In this document: positions 17,625-26,523 of the stretch, in pieces | Layout: each line of letters begins with the position of its first letter | Position numbering within the stretch: position 1 is the stretch's first letter | NCBI RefSeq assembly: GCF_022919715.1 | Contig: NZ_CP095042.1 | Span: 1,054,001 to 1,118,000 of the forward strand | Length of the DNA: 64,000 nucleotides | Source of the DNA: Agromyces sp. H17E-10 | Lineage (GTDB): Bacteria; Actinomycetota; Actinomycetes; Actinomycetales; Microbacteriaceae | Direction of reading: 5' to 3' | Program-made: the position numbers and the translations under genes | Notes under the pieces: generated by a model | What the model was told of the DNA's origin: nothing | What the model saw: the letters and a program-made list of their open reading frames with translations, nothing else | Database searches by the model: none

Positions 17625-18647
17625 ATGGACGTCATCGACTGGCTGCTCGACGCCGACCCGGCGATCCGATGGCAGGTGCTGCACGACCTGCGCGACGACG
17701 CCGAAGGGGCCGCAGCCGAGCGCGCACGCATCTCGACCGAAGGCTGGGGCGCCCGACTGCTCGCCCTGCAAGACGAACGCGGCTACTGGAACGACGACGA
17801 GTACGGCGAACACGGCGATCGACGCAGCGTCATGTGGTCACTGCAATCGCTTCGCCGTCTCGGCGCCGTGCCCGCGGCACCGGCCGTGCGCCGTGCGATC
17901 GGGCGGGTGCGCGACGGGGTCACCTGGCACTACTGGGGCGACCTGCCCTTCTTCCACGGCGAGGTCGAGGAGTGCATCAACGGCGGAGTCCTCGCCGCGG
18001 GCGCCTACTTCGGAGTACTCGGTGCCGGCAGCGACCGCATCATCGCGCGCCTGCTCGACGAGCAGCTGCCCGACGGCGGTTGGAACTGCGAACCGCGCGA
18101 CGAATCCGAGCGGTCGTCGTTCGACTCGACGCTGTGCGTCCTCGAGGGGCTGCTCGAATACGAGCGGGCGGTCCGGGGCGCCGGCAGCAGCAACCCCGAC
18201 CTCCAGGGCGGCGAAGCCGAAGCGGCATCCACGTCGACCGGCGCCGCCCACGACGGCACACCGCCGACAGCCGATCTCACCGCGGTCACCGCGGCTCGAC
18301 GACGCGGTGAGGAGTACCTGCTCGAGCGTGCCCTCTTCCGCCGCCGCTCGACGGGCGAGATCGTGCAGCCCCGTTACCGCAACTTCTCGTTTCCGACGTA
18401 CTGGTTCTACGACGTGCTGCGTGCACTCGACTACTTCCGGTCGACGGGCGATGCACCCGATGCGCGCGTCTCCGACGCCGTCGACCTGCTGCTCGCGAAG
18501 CGCGGCGACGACGGTCGCTGGCTCGCAGGTCAACCGTGGCCGGGCGAGGTGTACTTCGCACTCGACGCACCCGAGGGTGAGCCCAGCCGTTGGAACACCC
18601 TTCGCGCCCTGCGAGTACTGCGCTGGGTCGACGCGGCCGCCGCGTAG
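17625..18647 (+). CDS. Squalene/prenyltransferase-repeat protein (alpha/alpha toroid)
   Basis: 340 residues with repeats of the terpenoid cyclase/protein prenyltransferase alpha-alpha barrel: LLDEQLPDGGWNCEPRDE (~148), the SSFDSTLCVLEGL segment after it, and LLLAKRGDDGRWLAGQPWPG (~288). The DxDD acid motif of squalene-hopene cyclase is not seen, so it is probably not a true cyclase; such soluble toroid proteins in actinobacteria have no assigned function. The ATG at 17625 was chosen because MDVIDWLLDADPAIRWQVLHDL is the usual N-terminus. Upstream is only the tandem repeat and short non-coding DNA. Confidence 0.8.
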   Translation: MDVIDWLLDADPAIRWQVLHDLRDDAEGAAAERARISTEGWGARLLALQDERGYWNDDEYGEHGDRRSVMWSLQSLRRLGAVPAAPAVRRAIGRVRDGVTWHYWGDLPFFHGEVEECINGGVLAAGAYFGVLGAGSDRIIARLLDEQLPDGGWNCEPRDESERSSFDSTLCVLEGLLEYERAVRGAGSSNPDLQGGEAEAASTSTGAAHDGTPPTADLTAVTAARRRGEEYLLERALFRRRSTGEIVQPRYRNFSFPTYWFYDVLRALDYFRSTGDAPDARVSDAVDLLLAKRGDDGRWLAGQPWPGEVYFALDAPEGEPSRWNTLRALRVLRWVDAAAA

Positions 18648-18733
18648 CTCGCGAGCGGGCGCAGCGAGCGTCACGCGCGCGAGCGGCTCGGAGCGGGCGG
18701 CGTGAGGTTGCGCAGTCTCGAGACCCCGACGCC

Positions 18734-19723
18734 TCAGAGCATCGCACCCACGAGCGCCTCGCCGAGCGGAGTCCGCAGGTGCAGCATCCGAGCTCCGTCG
18801 CGCGTCGACGCGACGAGCCCGCCCTCGCGCAGCACCGACAGATGGTGCGACGCGGTCGAGATCGCGAGCCCCACGTCCGCCGCGACCTGCGACGTGGTGC
18901 GCGCGACGTGCGCACCGAGCAGGATCTCGGCGCGTGCCGGCCCGATGAGCGCGCCGAGCGCCGCGACCGTCGACGCAGGGTCGCGAGCCCAGGTCTCGGT
19001 GACGCCCTGCGCCGGGTAGAACACGGTCGGTTGCGCGGGCGGCTCGGTGAGCACCATGCACCCGAACGACGACATGACCGACGGCACGAGCACGAGTCCC
19101 GATCCGCGACAGTCGAGCGCCTCACGGTGCAGGCGCAGCTCGACCCGCACGGCGTCGTCGCTCCAGCTCACCGACGGATGCAGTTCGCTCACCATCGCGC
19201 CCACGCCGGCCGTCGCGACGCGGCGCGATCGCACCGCGATGTCGGCGCGCAGCAACCGTTCGAGCTGGGTCCACACGGGTGCGAGAACGGCGGCCCACAC
19301 CTCGCTCCACGCGTCGGCGATCATTGCGCGCGCCCGCTCGGGCTCGTCGATCATGCGCCGGATCGCCTGCTGCCTGGCGCCCTCCGACCGAGCGACCATC
19401 TTGTGCAGGTCGACGAGCATGGGCTCGACCGGCGCGACCCGCATGCGGGCCGCCTCCTCCTCGGGTTCCAGATCCCACCCGGGTTCGGAGGTGAGGAAGT
19501 CGGGCATGTACCCGTCGATGCCGATCACGACCGCGAGCAGCTCGAACGCCTCGCGCGGCACCCGGCCGCGCACCGCGCGCAGCCAGCCCCACTGCAGTGG
19601 ATGCGCCTCGGGCCGCTGCAGCACGCGCATGGCATGGCTGAGCTCGTGCCCTGGCGAGACGCCGAACCGGATCGCCGAGATGTCGCCCGGCGCGAGCCGG
19701 AACTCCACGAAGTTTCGATCCAC
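18734..19723 (-). CDS. ArsR-type HTH regulator with N-terminal DUF5937-like domain
   Basis: A 329-residue regulator in which the DNA-binding part is C-terminal: residues ~255-320 are an ArsR/SmtB winged helix (ILLGAHVARTTSQVAADVGL, then AISTASHHLSVLREGGLV). The N-terminal ~230 residues match the DUF5937 type found in actinobacterial regulators (VEFRLAPGDISAIRFGVSPG at the start). No CxC metal site is visible, so it is probably not a metal sensor. It is divergent to a cupin gene, with 153 bp between, and may control it. The ligand is unknown. Confidence 0.8.
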   Translation of the reverse strand: MDRNFVEFRLAPGDISAIRFGVSPGHELSHAMRVLQRPEAHPLQWGWLRAVRGRVPREAFELLAVVIGIDGYMPDFLTSEPGWDLEPEEEAARMRVAPVEPMLVDLHKMVARSEGARQQAIRRMIDEPERARAMIADAWSEVWAAVLAPVWTQLERLLRADIAVRSRRVATAGVGAMVSELHPSVSWSDDAVRVELRLHREALDCRGSGLVLVPSVMSSFGCMVLTEPPAQPTVFYPAQGVTETWARDPASTVAALGALIGPARAEILLGAHVARTTSQVAADVGLAISTASHHLSVLREGGLVASTRDGARMLHLRTPLGEALVGAML

Positions 19724-19876
19724 ATCGAAACTCTAACGGGTGCGGATGCCTCGGGCCGAGGCTGTCCTCAAGACGCAGCGCGAACGCCTCGAGCACGATG
19801 CCGGGGCCTCGCACCGCGGCATCCGCACCGACCGTCGACCCGACGCATCGACCACCACCGAACCGAGGGAGCACCC

Positions 19877-20263
19877 ATGAACGCCGCCGAGATCACCCTG
19901 ACGCCGACGATGACCCCGCCCGTGACACCCGTCGTCGTGAGCGCGGACGAGCTGCGCATCGGCACCGGCCGCACCCGGCGCTTCGTCGGTCGCGAGCACG
20001 GTGCGAGCATCTCGTACTTCTTCGTCGACAACGAGCCCGGCCAGGGCGCCGACCTGCACTGGCACCCCTACAGCGAGACCTGGATCGTGCTCGAGGGCAC
20101 CGCCCGCATCACGGTCGGCGACACCGAGCTCATCGCCCGCGCCGGCGACACGGCGACCGCACCGTCGGGCGTCTGGCACGGGTTCACGAACATCGGCGAA
20201 GGACGTCTGCGGCTCATCGGCATCCACGCCGCCGAGACCATCGTGCAGACCTGGGCCGAGTAG
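19877..20263 (+). CDS. Cupin domain protein (cupin_2)
   Basis: A 128-residue single cupin. The metal site is complete: G(Q/A)xxxxHxHxxxxE is seen as GADLHWHPYSETWIVLEG (residues ~57-74) and the second motif is GDTATAPSGVWHGFTN with His (~residue 107). These ligands would hold Mn, Fe or Zn in an enzyme or binding protein of unknown substrate. The ATG at 19877 has GAGGGA six bases upstream. It is 54 bp before the DUF4287 gene, probably in one transcript, and opposite the ArsR-type regulator. Confidence 0.85.
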   Translation: MNAAEITLTPTMTPPVTPVVVSADELRIGTGRTRRFVGREHGASISYFFVDNEPGQGADLHWHPYSETWIVLEGTARITVGDTELIARAGDTATAPSGVWHGFTNIGEGRLRLIGIHAAETIVQTWAE

Positions 20264-20317
20264 GGCCCACCACACGCGGCACGAACACCGCACGCACCAC
20301 GATAAGGAGCATCCACC

Positions 20318-20608
20318 ATGTCGTTCCAGGCCTACCTCGACAACATCGAGACCAAGACCGGCCTCACCCCGCGCCAGTTCGTCGAGCTCGCGCACGAACG
20401 CGGCTTCGACGAGACCACGAAGGCGACGCCGATCGTCGCGTGGCTCGCCGAGGACTACGGCCTCGGCCGCGGTCACGCGATGGCGCTCGTGCACGTCATC
20501 ACCAAGGGGCCGCAGATCAGCACTAAGCACGTCGGTACCGACGGGGTGCACCGAGACGTCACCGACACGCTCTGGCTCGACGGCAAGGCGACGAACCCGC
20601 ATCCCTGA
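20318..20608 (+). CDS. DUF4287 domain protein
   Basis: A 96-residue protein that matches DUF4287 over residues ~1-75: SFQAYLDNIETKTGLTPRQF and the helix GLGRGHAMALVHVI. A putative DNA- or protein-binding helical bundle; no enzymatic motif is seen. AAGGAG lies 7 bases upstream of the ATG. It follows the cupin gene and ends at a hairpin terminator. Function unknown. Confidence 0.85.
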   Translation: MSFQAYLDNIETKTGLTPRQFVELAHERGFDETTKATPIVAWLAEDYGLGRGHAMALVHVITKGPQISTKHVGTDGVHRDVTDTLWLDGKATNPHP

Positions 20609-20612
20609 CGGG

Positions 20613-20638
20613 CGGCGCGGCTCAGCCGAGCCGCGCCG
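20613..20638. terminator. Bidirectional hairpin terminator overlapping a stop codon
   Basis: An 11-bp perfect stem (CGGCGCGGCTC with GAGCCGCGCCG) and a four-base loop AGCC. The stop codon of the convergent CPBP gene (20622-20624) lies at the top of this stem and loop. Confidence 0.75.
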
Positions 20639-21707
20639 ACAGCCGCGACCTGCGGAACTGCCCCGCTGCCGCGAGCAGCGCGACCATGCACGCGAACACG
20701 ATGCACATGATCAGGCCGAGCGGGCCGGCCAGCCAGGCGGGCGGCACGGGCGAACCGGATGCCACGAGGAGCGCGCCCATCCCCGCCGAAGCGTTGAACG
20801 ACCCGTGCGCGAACACGGCCGGCCAGACCGACCCCGTGCGCAGGCGCGTCCAGCCGAGGAGGATCCCGAACAGCGTGCACGCGAGCACCATGAGCAGCAC
20901 GCCCGTCACGTCGGTGAGGCCGAAGTTGTAGCCGAGCAGGATGAGCGGAGTGTGCCAGAAGCCCCAGAACGCACCCGACAGCAGCAACGCCGGCCAGTCG
21001 CCGAGCGGGCGCAGCGCCGGCAGGAGCCAGCCCCGCCAGCCCACCTCCTCGCCGAACGCGAACGGCGCGTTGATCACGGCGGCGATCGGGATCATCGCGA
21101 ACTGCAGCGCGACGACGATTCCGACCGGCGGGAGCGGCGTGTCAGCCGGCAGTTGTGCAGCGAACGCCTCGGCGAAGCCCGAGAACCCGACCGGATCGAG
21201 CACGGCGAATCCGGCGAACCACGTGATCGCGAGGCCGATCGCGATGAGCACCGGCATCGCGATGATCGCGACGACGCTGAAGCCGATCGTTCGCCGAGCC
21301 GGTCGCAGCGGCCACATCCCGAGACCGCGCAGGATGTCACGTGCCCGACGTGGTCCGCCGGCCCGCGCCTCCACGAGGATCGCCACGAGGGTCGCGACGG
21401 CGGGGGTGAGCATCATCGCCGCGGCGATGACGGGCACCATCGGGTCCGCCATCCCCTCGCCGCGCACCCAGAGCGGCCAGGCCACGAGCCAGGCGAGCCC
21501 GCACGAGACGACGGCGAACACCACGACGGGCACCCACGGCACGGACGTGCGTGCTTCGGGTGCCGGGACGACCGGCGCCGTAGGCTGCGATGCCGGCGCC
21601 GTCGCAGCACGTGGCATCACGGTCGCCGCGGCGTCGTCGATGTCGGTCGTGTCCGTCGGGTTGCTCGGGTCCATCGGGTTGCTCGGGTCCTCGCTCACGG
21701 TCGCCAC
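20622..21707 (-). CDS. CPBP family intramembrane metalloprotease
   Basis: A 361-residue integral membrane protein with about eight hydrophobic segments after a ~55-residue Pro/Thr/Asp-rich cytoplasmic tail. The three CPBP (CAAX protease/ABI, PF02517) motifs are seen: EExxxR as E220-E221-VGW-R225, FxxxH as FWGFWH252, and HxxxN as FAHGSFNA near the C-terminus. Members cut membrane proteins or prenylated peptides, and some confer bacteriocin self-immunity; no bacteriocin gene is seen nearby. The N-terminal tail contains a small DPSNPMDPSNPTDT repeat. It faces the DUF4287 gene over a shared terminator. Confidence 0.88.
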   Translation of the reverse strand: MATVSEDPSNPMDPSNPTDTTDIDDAAATVMPRAATAPASQPTAPVVPAPEARTSVPWVPVVVFAVVSCGLAWLVAWPLWVRGEGMADPMVPVIAAAMMLTPAVATLVAILVEARAGGPRRARDILRGLGMWPLRPARRTIGFSVVAIIAMPVLIAIGLAITWFAGFAVLDPVGFSGFAEAFAAQLPADTPLPPVGIVVALQFAMIPIAAVINAPFAFGEEVGWRGWLLPALRPLGDWPALLLSGAFWGFWHTPLILLGYNFGLTDVTGVLLMVLACTLFGILLGWTRLRTGSVWPAVFAHGSFNASAGMGALLVASGSPVPPAWLAGPLGLIMCIVFACMVALLAAAGQFRRSRLSARLG

Positions 21708-21754
21708 GCTACCGAGGCGGCTCCTGCTGCGGATCCGTCGTGCGACGGAGATCG

Positions 21755-22840
21755 TCAGGCGACGAACGTGCGCCAGTCGCCTGCGCGGGCGTCGATCGGG
21801 GTGCCGTTCGCGATGCGCGCCGTCCGCGTCGCCGGGTCGAGCTGCACGGTCGCGAGCGTCGCCCAGCGTTCGCCGAAGGGCAGCGTGAGGTCGGGTCGGT
21901 GGCAGAGCAGCGGCTGGCCGGGGTCGGAGTAGAGGAAGGCGAGCAGCTCCTCGTCGGTGCGCGGCTCCGGGTAGTCGGCGAAGCGGCTGGCGATCAGGCC
22001 GTACCGCTCGTCGGAGTCGGGCTGGTAGATCTCGGTCTTCTCCTCGGCCTGCGCCTCACGGCTCAGGAAGTGGTTCGTGCGCACGACCGTGCCGTCGACC
22101 GGCTCGACGACGAACACGCCGATCGGCGTGATGTCGGTCGTCACCACCGTGTCGGCGTCGAGCAGCGTGAAGGAGCTCGACGCGCTGCGGGGAGCGTCGC
22201 GCACGATCTCGAGGGCCTCCTCCACCGAGGCCGCCTCCTCGAGCACGGTCGCCGACAGCACGTGCACCGGCACGCCGCCGGCACCGTCCGTGCGGTGCCC
22301 GAGGATGTTGAAGTGCAGGGCGAGACCCGCGCTGTTCACGCCGATCTTGCCGAGCATGCCGTGCTCGGTGAGCCCCGCGAAGTCGTAACGGCCGCCGCGC
22401 GTCTCGTGAGTGTGCCACTCGCCGTCGAGCTGGTGGTGCCAGTCCCAGGTCTGCAGCCCGAACGTGCGCACCGAGCCGTCGGCGAGCTGCACCCGGCGAC
22501 CGATCGTCGAGCACTCGCCCGGCGCCGCCCCGACGCCCTGCGAGAGGATCTCGGTGCGCGCGTTGAGCGCGTACACGTGCCACGGCTCGACCCCGGCACC
22601 GGCCGCGATGCCATCCATCTCGGCGAGGCGCACCGGCCGCCATCCGCCGACCGCATCGGCGCAGCTCATCGCGAGGTCGCGCACGACGGCCTCGTCGAGC
22701 TCGTACTTCGCGAAGAGCTCGAGGTAGGTCTGCAGCCCCGCCGGCAGCGCGTCGCGGAGTTGCGTGCCGCGCTCACGCCCGCGGTCGAACGGGTCGGCCG
22801 CGTTCGCGACGACGTGCAGGCGGTCGATGATGCTGTGCAA
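21755..22840 (-). CDS. C45-family amidohydrolase (penicillin acyltransferase-like) of the peptide ABC operon
   Basis: 361 residues. Family C45 (isopenicillin-N acyltransferase-like, Ntn hydrolase): the autocatalytic Cys is C110 in GECSTIG, and the following YDFAGLTEHGMLGKIGVNSA is the usual Ntn core with Asn/Ser partners. Cleavage before Cys110 would give the active N-terminal nucleophile; the enzymes hydrolyse or transfer amide bonds of N-acylated peptides or amino acids. No signal peptide is seen. The start is the rare TTG at 22840, with AAGGAA upstream; no ATG/GTG fits. It is the last gene of the operon, 56 bp after the OppF-like ATPase, so it probably processes what the transporter imports. 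Confidence 0.85.
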   Translation of the reverse strand: MHSIIDRLHVVANAADPFDRGRERGTQLRDALPAGLQTYLELFAKYELDEAVVRDLAMSCADAVGGWRPVRLAEMDGIAAGAGVEPWHVYALNARTEILSQGVGAAPGECSTIGRRVQLADGSVRTFGLQTWDWHHQLDGEWHTHETRGGRYDFAGLTEHGMLGKIGVNSAGLALHFNILGHRTDGAGGVPVHVLSATVLEEAASVEEALEIVRDAPRSASSSFTLLDADTVVTTDITPIGVFVVEPVDGTVVRTNHFLSREAQAEEKTEIYQPDSDERYGLIASRFADYPEPRTDEELLAFLYSDPGQPLLCHRPDLTLPFGERWATLATVQLDPATRTARIANGTPIDARAGDWRTFVA

Positions 22841-22896
22841 TGGATCGTTCCTTCGAAAAAAGCGGTGTGGATCATGCGGCGGGTCTCCCGTCGCGG

Positions 22897-23724
22897 TCAG
22901 AGCTGGTGGGCGAGTTCCTCGATGACGCCTCGGCGCGGCACCCAGCCGGGCTGGGGTGCGCACTCGAGCAGCAGTCTCGTGTACGGGTGCGTCGGACGGT
23001 CGAGGATGTCGTCGACCGTCCCCCGTTCGACGATGCTGCCGCGCCGCATGACGATGACGTCGTCGGCGACGGCGCGCACGACCGAGAGGTCGTGCGTGAT
23101 GAACAGGTAGGTGAGGCCCTTGTCGCTGCGGAGCCGGTCGAGGAGGTCGAGCACCTGCGCCTGCACCGAGACGTCGAGCGCCGAGACGGCTTCGTCGAGC
23201 ACGATGATCTCGGGTTCCGCGGCGAGGGCCCTGGCGATCGCGACGCGCTGCTTCTGGCCGCCCGACAACGCCGAGGGCTTCGCGTCGGCGTGCCGCTCGG
23301 TGAGGCCGACCTCGGCGAAGAGCTCCAGCAGACACTCCCGGCGACCGGCCCGGTCGAGGTCGGGCCGGTGCACGCGCAGCATCTCGTCGATCGTCGCCGA
23401 CACGGGCAGCGACCGGTTCAGTGACCCCTGCGGGTCCTGGAACACCATCTGCACGAGCTTGGCACGCGTGCGCAGGCGAGCACGGGAGGTCGTCGGCCTG
23501 ACCTCGGCGCCGTCGATGCGCACGACTCCGGCGTCGGCCGTCTCGAGGCCGACGATCACGCGGGCGAGCGTCGACTTGCCCGACCCCGACTCGCCGACGA
23601 CCGCGAGGCACGTGCCGCGGCGCACCGCGCACGAGACGTCGTCGAGCGCGGTGACGCTCGAGCGGCGACCGACGTGGAAGGTGCGGCGGAGCCCCTCCGC
23701 CTCGAGAATCAGGTCCGTGCTCAT
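22897..23724 (-). CDS. Peptide ABC transporter ATP-binding protein, DppF/OppF type
   Basis: A 275-residue ATPase. Walker A is GESGSGKST (~residue 45), the Q-loop lies in MVFQDPQGSLNRS, the ABC signature is LSGGQKQR, Walker B is IIVLDEAVSALD, and the H-loop is FITHDLSV. The C-terminus is the short oligopeptide-type (PTHPYTRLLLEC) region. The ATG at 23724 overlaps the stop of the partner ATPase (ATGA). Together with it, two permeases and a family-5 binding protein it forms a complete dipeptide/oligopeptide importer. Some actinobacterial importers of this class take up opines, nickel-chelates or acylated peptides; the adjacent C45 enzyme hints at the last. Confidence 0.9.
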   Translation of the reverse strand: MSTDLILEAEGLRRTFHVGRRSSVTALDDVSCAVRRGTCLAVVGESGSGKSTLARVIVGLETADAGVVRIDGAEVRPTTSRARLRTRAKLVQMVFQDPQGSLNRSLPVSATIDEMLRVHRPDLDRAGRRECLLELFAEVGLTERHADAKPSALSGGQKQRVAIARALAAEPEIIVLDEAVSALDVSVQAQVLDLLDRLRSDKGLTYLFITHDLSVVRAVADDVIVMRRGSIVERGTVDDILDRPTHPYTRLLLECAPQPGWVPRRGVIEELAHQL

Positions 23725-24617
23725 TCGTGCGCCTCCGTTCCGTTCGACAGCACCGGCTCGGGGCCGTCCGACCGCAGCGGCTCCCCGTCCGAGAGCGCCG
23801 GCGCGCCGCTCGAGGCCACCGGCGCACGCCCGGCCGGATGCAGCAGCGGGCGCGCGGCCATGAGGGCACGGGTGTACTCGGTCTTCGGCCGGTCGCGGAT
23901 CTCGTCGGGCGTGCCGATCTCGAGGATGGCGCCGTCCTTCATCACCGCGAGTCGGTCGCAGACGGCCGCCGCGAGGTCGAGGTCGTGCGTCACGAAGATC
24001 ATCGACAGCCCGTTCTCGCGACGCTTCTCGTCGAGGATCGCCACGACCTCCGCCTGCGTCGTCACGTCGAGCGCCGTGGTCGGCTCGTCGGCGAGCAAGA
24101 GCTTCGGCTCGCCCGACATCGCGCCCGCGATCACCACGCGCTGCAGCATCCCGCCCGAGAGCTGGTGCGGATACGACCGGAGCACCCGTTCGGTGTCGGT
24201 GATGCCCACCTGCCGCAGCAGGTCGGCGGCGCGGGCCTTCGCCATGGCTGTGGGGATGCCCCGGGCATCGGCCATGCCCTCGATGAGGAACCGCTCGACC
24301 CGGAGCACGGGGTTGAGCGCGCCGTGCGGGTTCTGCGCGATGAGCGCGAGGTCGTTCGCCCGGATGCGGCGCAGGGGCTCGCCGCTCGCGGCGAGCAGGT
24401 CCGTCCCGTCGAGCTCGATCGAGCCCCCGACCCGGGCGCCGCCCGGCTCGATGCCGAGGATGCACTTGAGCGTCATCGACTTGCCCGAGCCCGACTCGCC
24501 GACGAGCCCGAGCGCCTCGCCCTGGCCGAGCGAGAACGAGTTGCCGCGGAGGATCTCGGTCTCGTGCCCCGTGTCGGGATCGACGACCGACAGCGTGAGG
24601 TGGTCGACGTTCAACAT
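23721..24617 (-). CDS. Peptide ABC transporter ATP-binding protein, DppD/OppD type
   Basis: 298 residues. Walker A GESGSGKSM (Met in place of the usual Thr/Ser, as in OppD proteins), Q-loop ALIAQNPHGALNP, signature LSGGMLQR, Walker B LLLADEPTTALD, and H-loop FVTHDLDLA. The last ~45 residues are a Pro/Ser/Glu-rich extension with a GxPxLSDGEPLRSDGPEPVL repeat-like run, longer than usual. The ATG at 24617 overlaps the permease stop by one base (TGATG). Acts as the second nucleotide-binding subunit of the importer. Confidence 0.9.
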   Translation of the reverse strand: MLNVDHLTLSVVDPDTGHETEILRGNSFSLGQGEALGLVGESGSGKSMTLKCILGIEPGGARVGGSIELDGTDLLAASGEPLRRIRANDLALIAQNPHGALNPVLRVERFLIEGMADARGIPTAMAKARAADLLRQVGITDTERVLRSYPHQLSGGMLQRVVIAGAMSGEPKLLLADEPTTALDVTTQAEVVAILDEKRRENGLSMIFVTHDLDLAAAVCDRLAVMKDGAILEIGTPDEIRDRPKTEYTRALMAARPLLHPAGRAPVASSGAPALSDGEPLRSDGPEPVLSNGTEAHE

Positions 24618-25552
24618 CAGCGCGTCCTTCCCGCGGCTCGGCGCCCGCCGAGCTGCTCTCCGACGTAGCCGAGCGCGGCCACGGTGATGACGATCGCGAG
24701 GCCCGCGAACACGCTCTGCTCCCAGTACCCCTGCAGCAGCGAGGCCTGGCCGTTCGACACCATGAGCCCCCAGTCGGGCGTGGGCGGCTGCACGCCGAGC
24801 CCGAGGAACGAGAGCGCGGCGAGGTCGATCATCGCGTAGCCGAAGTTGATGGTCATGCCCGTGAAGATCTGGGTGCGGACGTTCGGCAGGATGTGCCGAC
24901 CGGTGATGACGAGCCCCGAGATGCCCTGCAGCTGCGCGGACGACACGTACGGCAGGTTGCGTTCGCGCAGGGCGACCGACCGGATGACGCGGGCCGAGTA
25001 CGGCGTGAAGCCGATGGCGAGCGCGATCGAGGCGGTGAGCAGCGACGGCCCGAAGATCGCGACCGCGAGGATCGCGAGCAGCATGTTCGGGAACGCGAAC
25101 AGCACGTCGAGGACCCGGCCGATGAACGCGTCGACGCGACCACCGAACCACACGGCGGTGAGCGCGAGGAGCGAGGCCGAGACGGCCGCGACGAGGACGA
25201 CGACGACGGGGCCGATGAGGCTCGTGCGCGCTCCCCAGACGATGCGCGAGAAGATGTCGCGGCCCGACTGGTCGGTGCCGAACCAGTGCTCGGGGCTCGG
25301 CGGCAGGTGCCGGTCGATGACCGAGCCGACGTACGGGTCGTACGGCGCGAGGTAGGGGGCGAAGATCGCCGTGAGCACCACGACGGCGAGCACGCCGGCG
25401 CAGATGAGCCCGAGGACGCCGAGGCGCAGCCGCAGGCGCTTCCAGCCCGACACCGGGACGTCGAGCCGCTGCCGGCGCACCGCCTGCACGGCGACGGTGT
25501 CCTGGCCGACGGTGTTCGCCGGCGGCTCGGTGGTGGTCTGCCGACTCGTCAT
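24617..25552 (-). CDS. Peptide ABC transporter permease, DppC/OppC type
   Basis: 311 residues with an N-terminal cytoplasmic tail of ~45 residues, a first membrane helix (LGLICAGVLAVVVLTAIFAP), the extracytoplasmic HWFGTDQSGRDIFSRIVWGA motif of OppC proteins, and five more helices. The EAA-like loop is GISGLVITGRHILPN. The ATG at 25552 overlaps the stop of the DppB-type gene (ATGA). It forms the membrane channel with that protein. Confidence 0.9.
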   Translation of the reverse strand: MTSRQTTTEPPANTVGQDTVAVQAVRRQRLDVPVSGWKRLRLRLGVLGLICAGVLAVVVLTAIFAPYLAPYDPYVGSVIDRHLPPSPEHWFGTDQSGRDIFSRIVWGARTSLIGPVVVVLVAAVSASLLALTAVWFGGRVDAFIGRVLDVLFAFPNMLLAILAVAIFGPSLLTASIALAIGFTPYSARVIRSVALRERNLPYVSSAQLQGISGLVITGRHILPNVRTQIFTGMTINFGYAMIDLAALSFLGLGVQPPTPDWGLMVSNGQASLLQGYWEQSVFAGLAIVITVAALGYVGEQLGGRRAAGRTR

Positions 25553-26496
25553 GCCGACACCTCCTTGGCCAGTCGCACCCGCGGATCGATCACGGCGTAG
25601 AGCAGGTCGACGATGAGATTGATGAGGCCGAACGCGAGCACCATGATGAGCGCGATCGCCTGCACGACGGCGAAGTCCTTCTTCTGCACGGAGTTGACGA
25701 GCAGCGACCCGATGCCGTCGAGCGTGAACGCGTACTCGATCACGAACGCGCTCGCGAGCAGGCCCGCGATGTTCGTGCCGATGACCGTGGTCACGGGCAG
25801 CATCGAGTTGCGGATCGTGTGCCGGCCGAGGACGATGCGCTTGGGCACGCCGCGGGCGACCGCCATGATGACGTGCTCCGAGCCCTGCTCCTCCCGCACC
25901 GCGGTGCGGGTGATGCGGGCCACGACGGCGATCGCCGGGAACGCGAGGGCGATCGCCGGCAGCGTGAGGTGCCAGACCCGGTCGGCGAACCCGTCGCCCG
26001 ATCCCGAGACCGGGAACCAGCCGAGGTTCGCGCCGAACATCGCCATGAGCACGAGCGCGGCGAAGAACGTGGGCACCGCGAACCCGAGGTTCGAACCGAA
26101 CACGACGACCTTCTCGAACACGCCCGAGCGGGTGGCCGCGAGGATCCCGAGCCCCACGCCGACGAGCACGATGATGATCGCGGCGTACGCGGCGAGGAAG
26201 AGCGTCGTGGGCAGTCGCGACTCGATGAGCGTCGAGACGTCCTGCTGCGTCAGCAGCGAGCGGCCGAAGTCGCCGTGGAGCACGTCGACGAGCCAGTTCC
26301 AGTAGCGCACCAGGAAGGGATCGTCCAGCCCGTACTGCGCTCGGATCGCCTCGAGCACCTCGGGGGTGACCGTGCGGCCCTGGACGAGGAACTGCTCGGG
26401 GCTTCCCGGCGCGAAGTACATCCCGCTGAACACGATGAAGCTGGAGACGAGCAGCACCAGCGCCAGCGCGACGATGCGTTTCAGTACGTAGAGCAT
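25549..26496 (-). CDS. Peptide ABC transporter permease, DppB/OppB type
   Basis: 315 residues, with an N-terminal helix (IVALALVLLVSSFIVFSGMY), the GLDDPFLVRYWNWLVDVLHG loop characteristic of OppB/DppB, and five further helices. The EAA loop is RGVPKRIVLGRHTIRNSMLP. It begins 27 bp after the binding-protein gene stop and is coupled to the next permease. Confidence 0.9.
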   Translation of the reverse strand: MLYVLKRIVALALVLLVSSFIVFSGMYFAPGSPEQFLVQGRTVTPEVLEAIRAQYGLDDPFLVRYWNWLVDVLHGDFGRSLLTQQDVSTLIESRLPTTLFLAAYAAIIIVLVGVGLGILAATRSGVFEKVVVFGSNLGFAVPTFFAALVLMAMFGANLGWFPVSGSGDGFADRVWHLTLPAIALAFPAIAVVARITRTAVREEQGSEHVIMAVARGVPKRIVLGRHTIRNSMLPVTTVIGTNIAGLLASAFVIEYAFTLDGIGSLLVNSVQKKDFAVVQAIALIMVLAFGLINLIVDLLYAVIDPRVRLAKEVSA

Positions 26497-26523
26497 GGAC
26501 GATCCCTTCCCGTGTGCACCCGG

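Noticed and set aside
20622..21707. Bacteriocin immunity locus with the YdeI-like gene
   Set aside because: The CPBP and YdeI-like genes are 31 kb apart, and no bacteriocin precursor or export gene was found near either.
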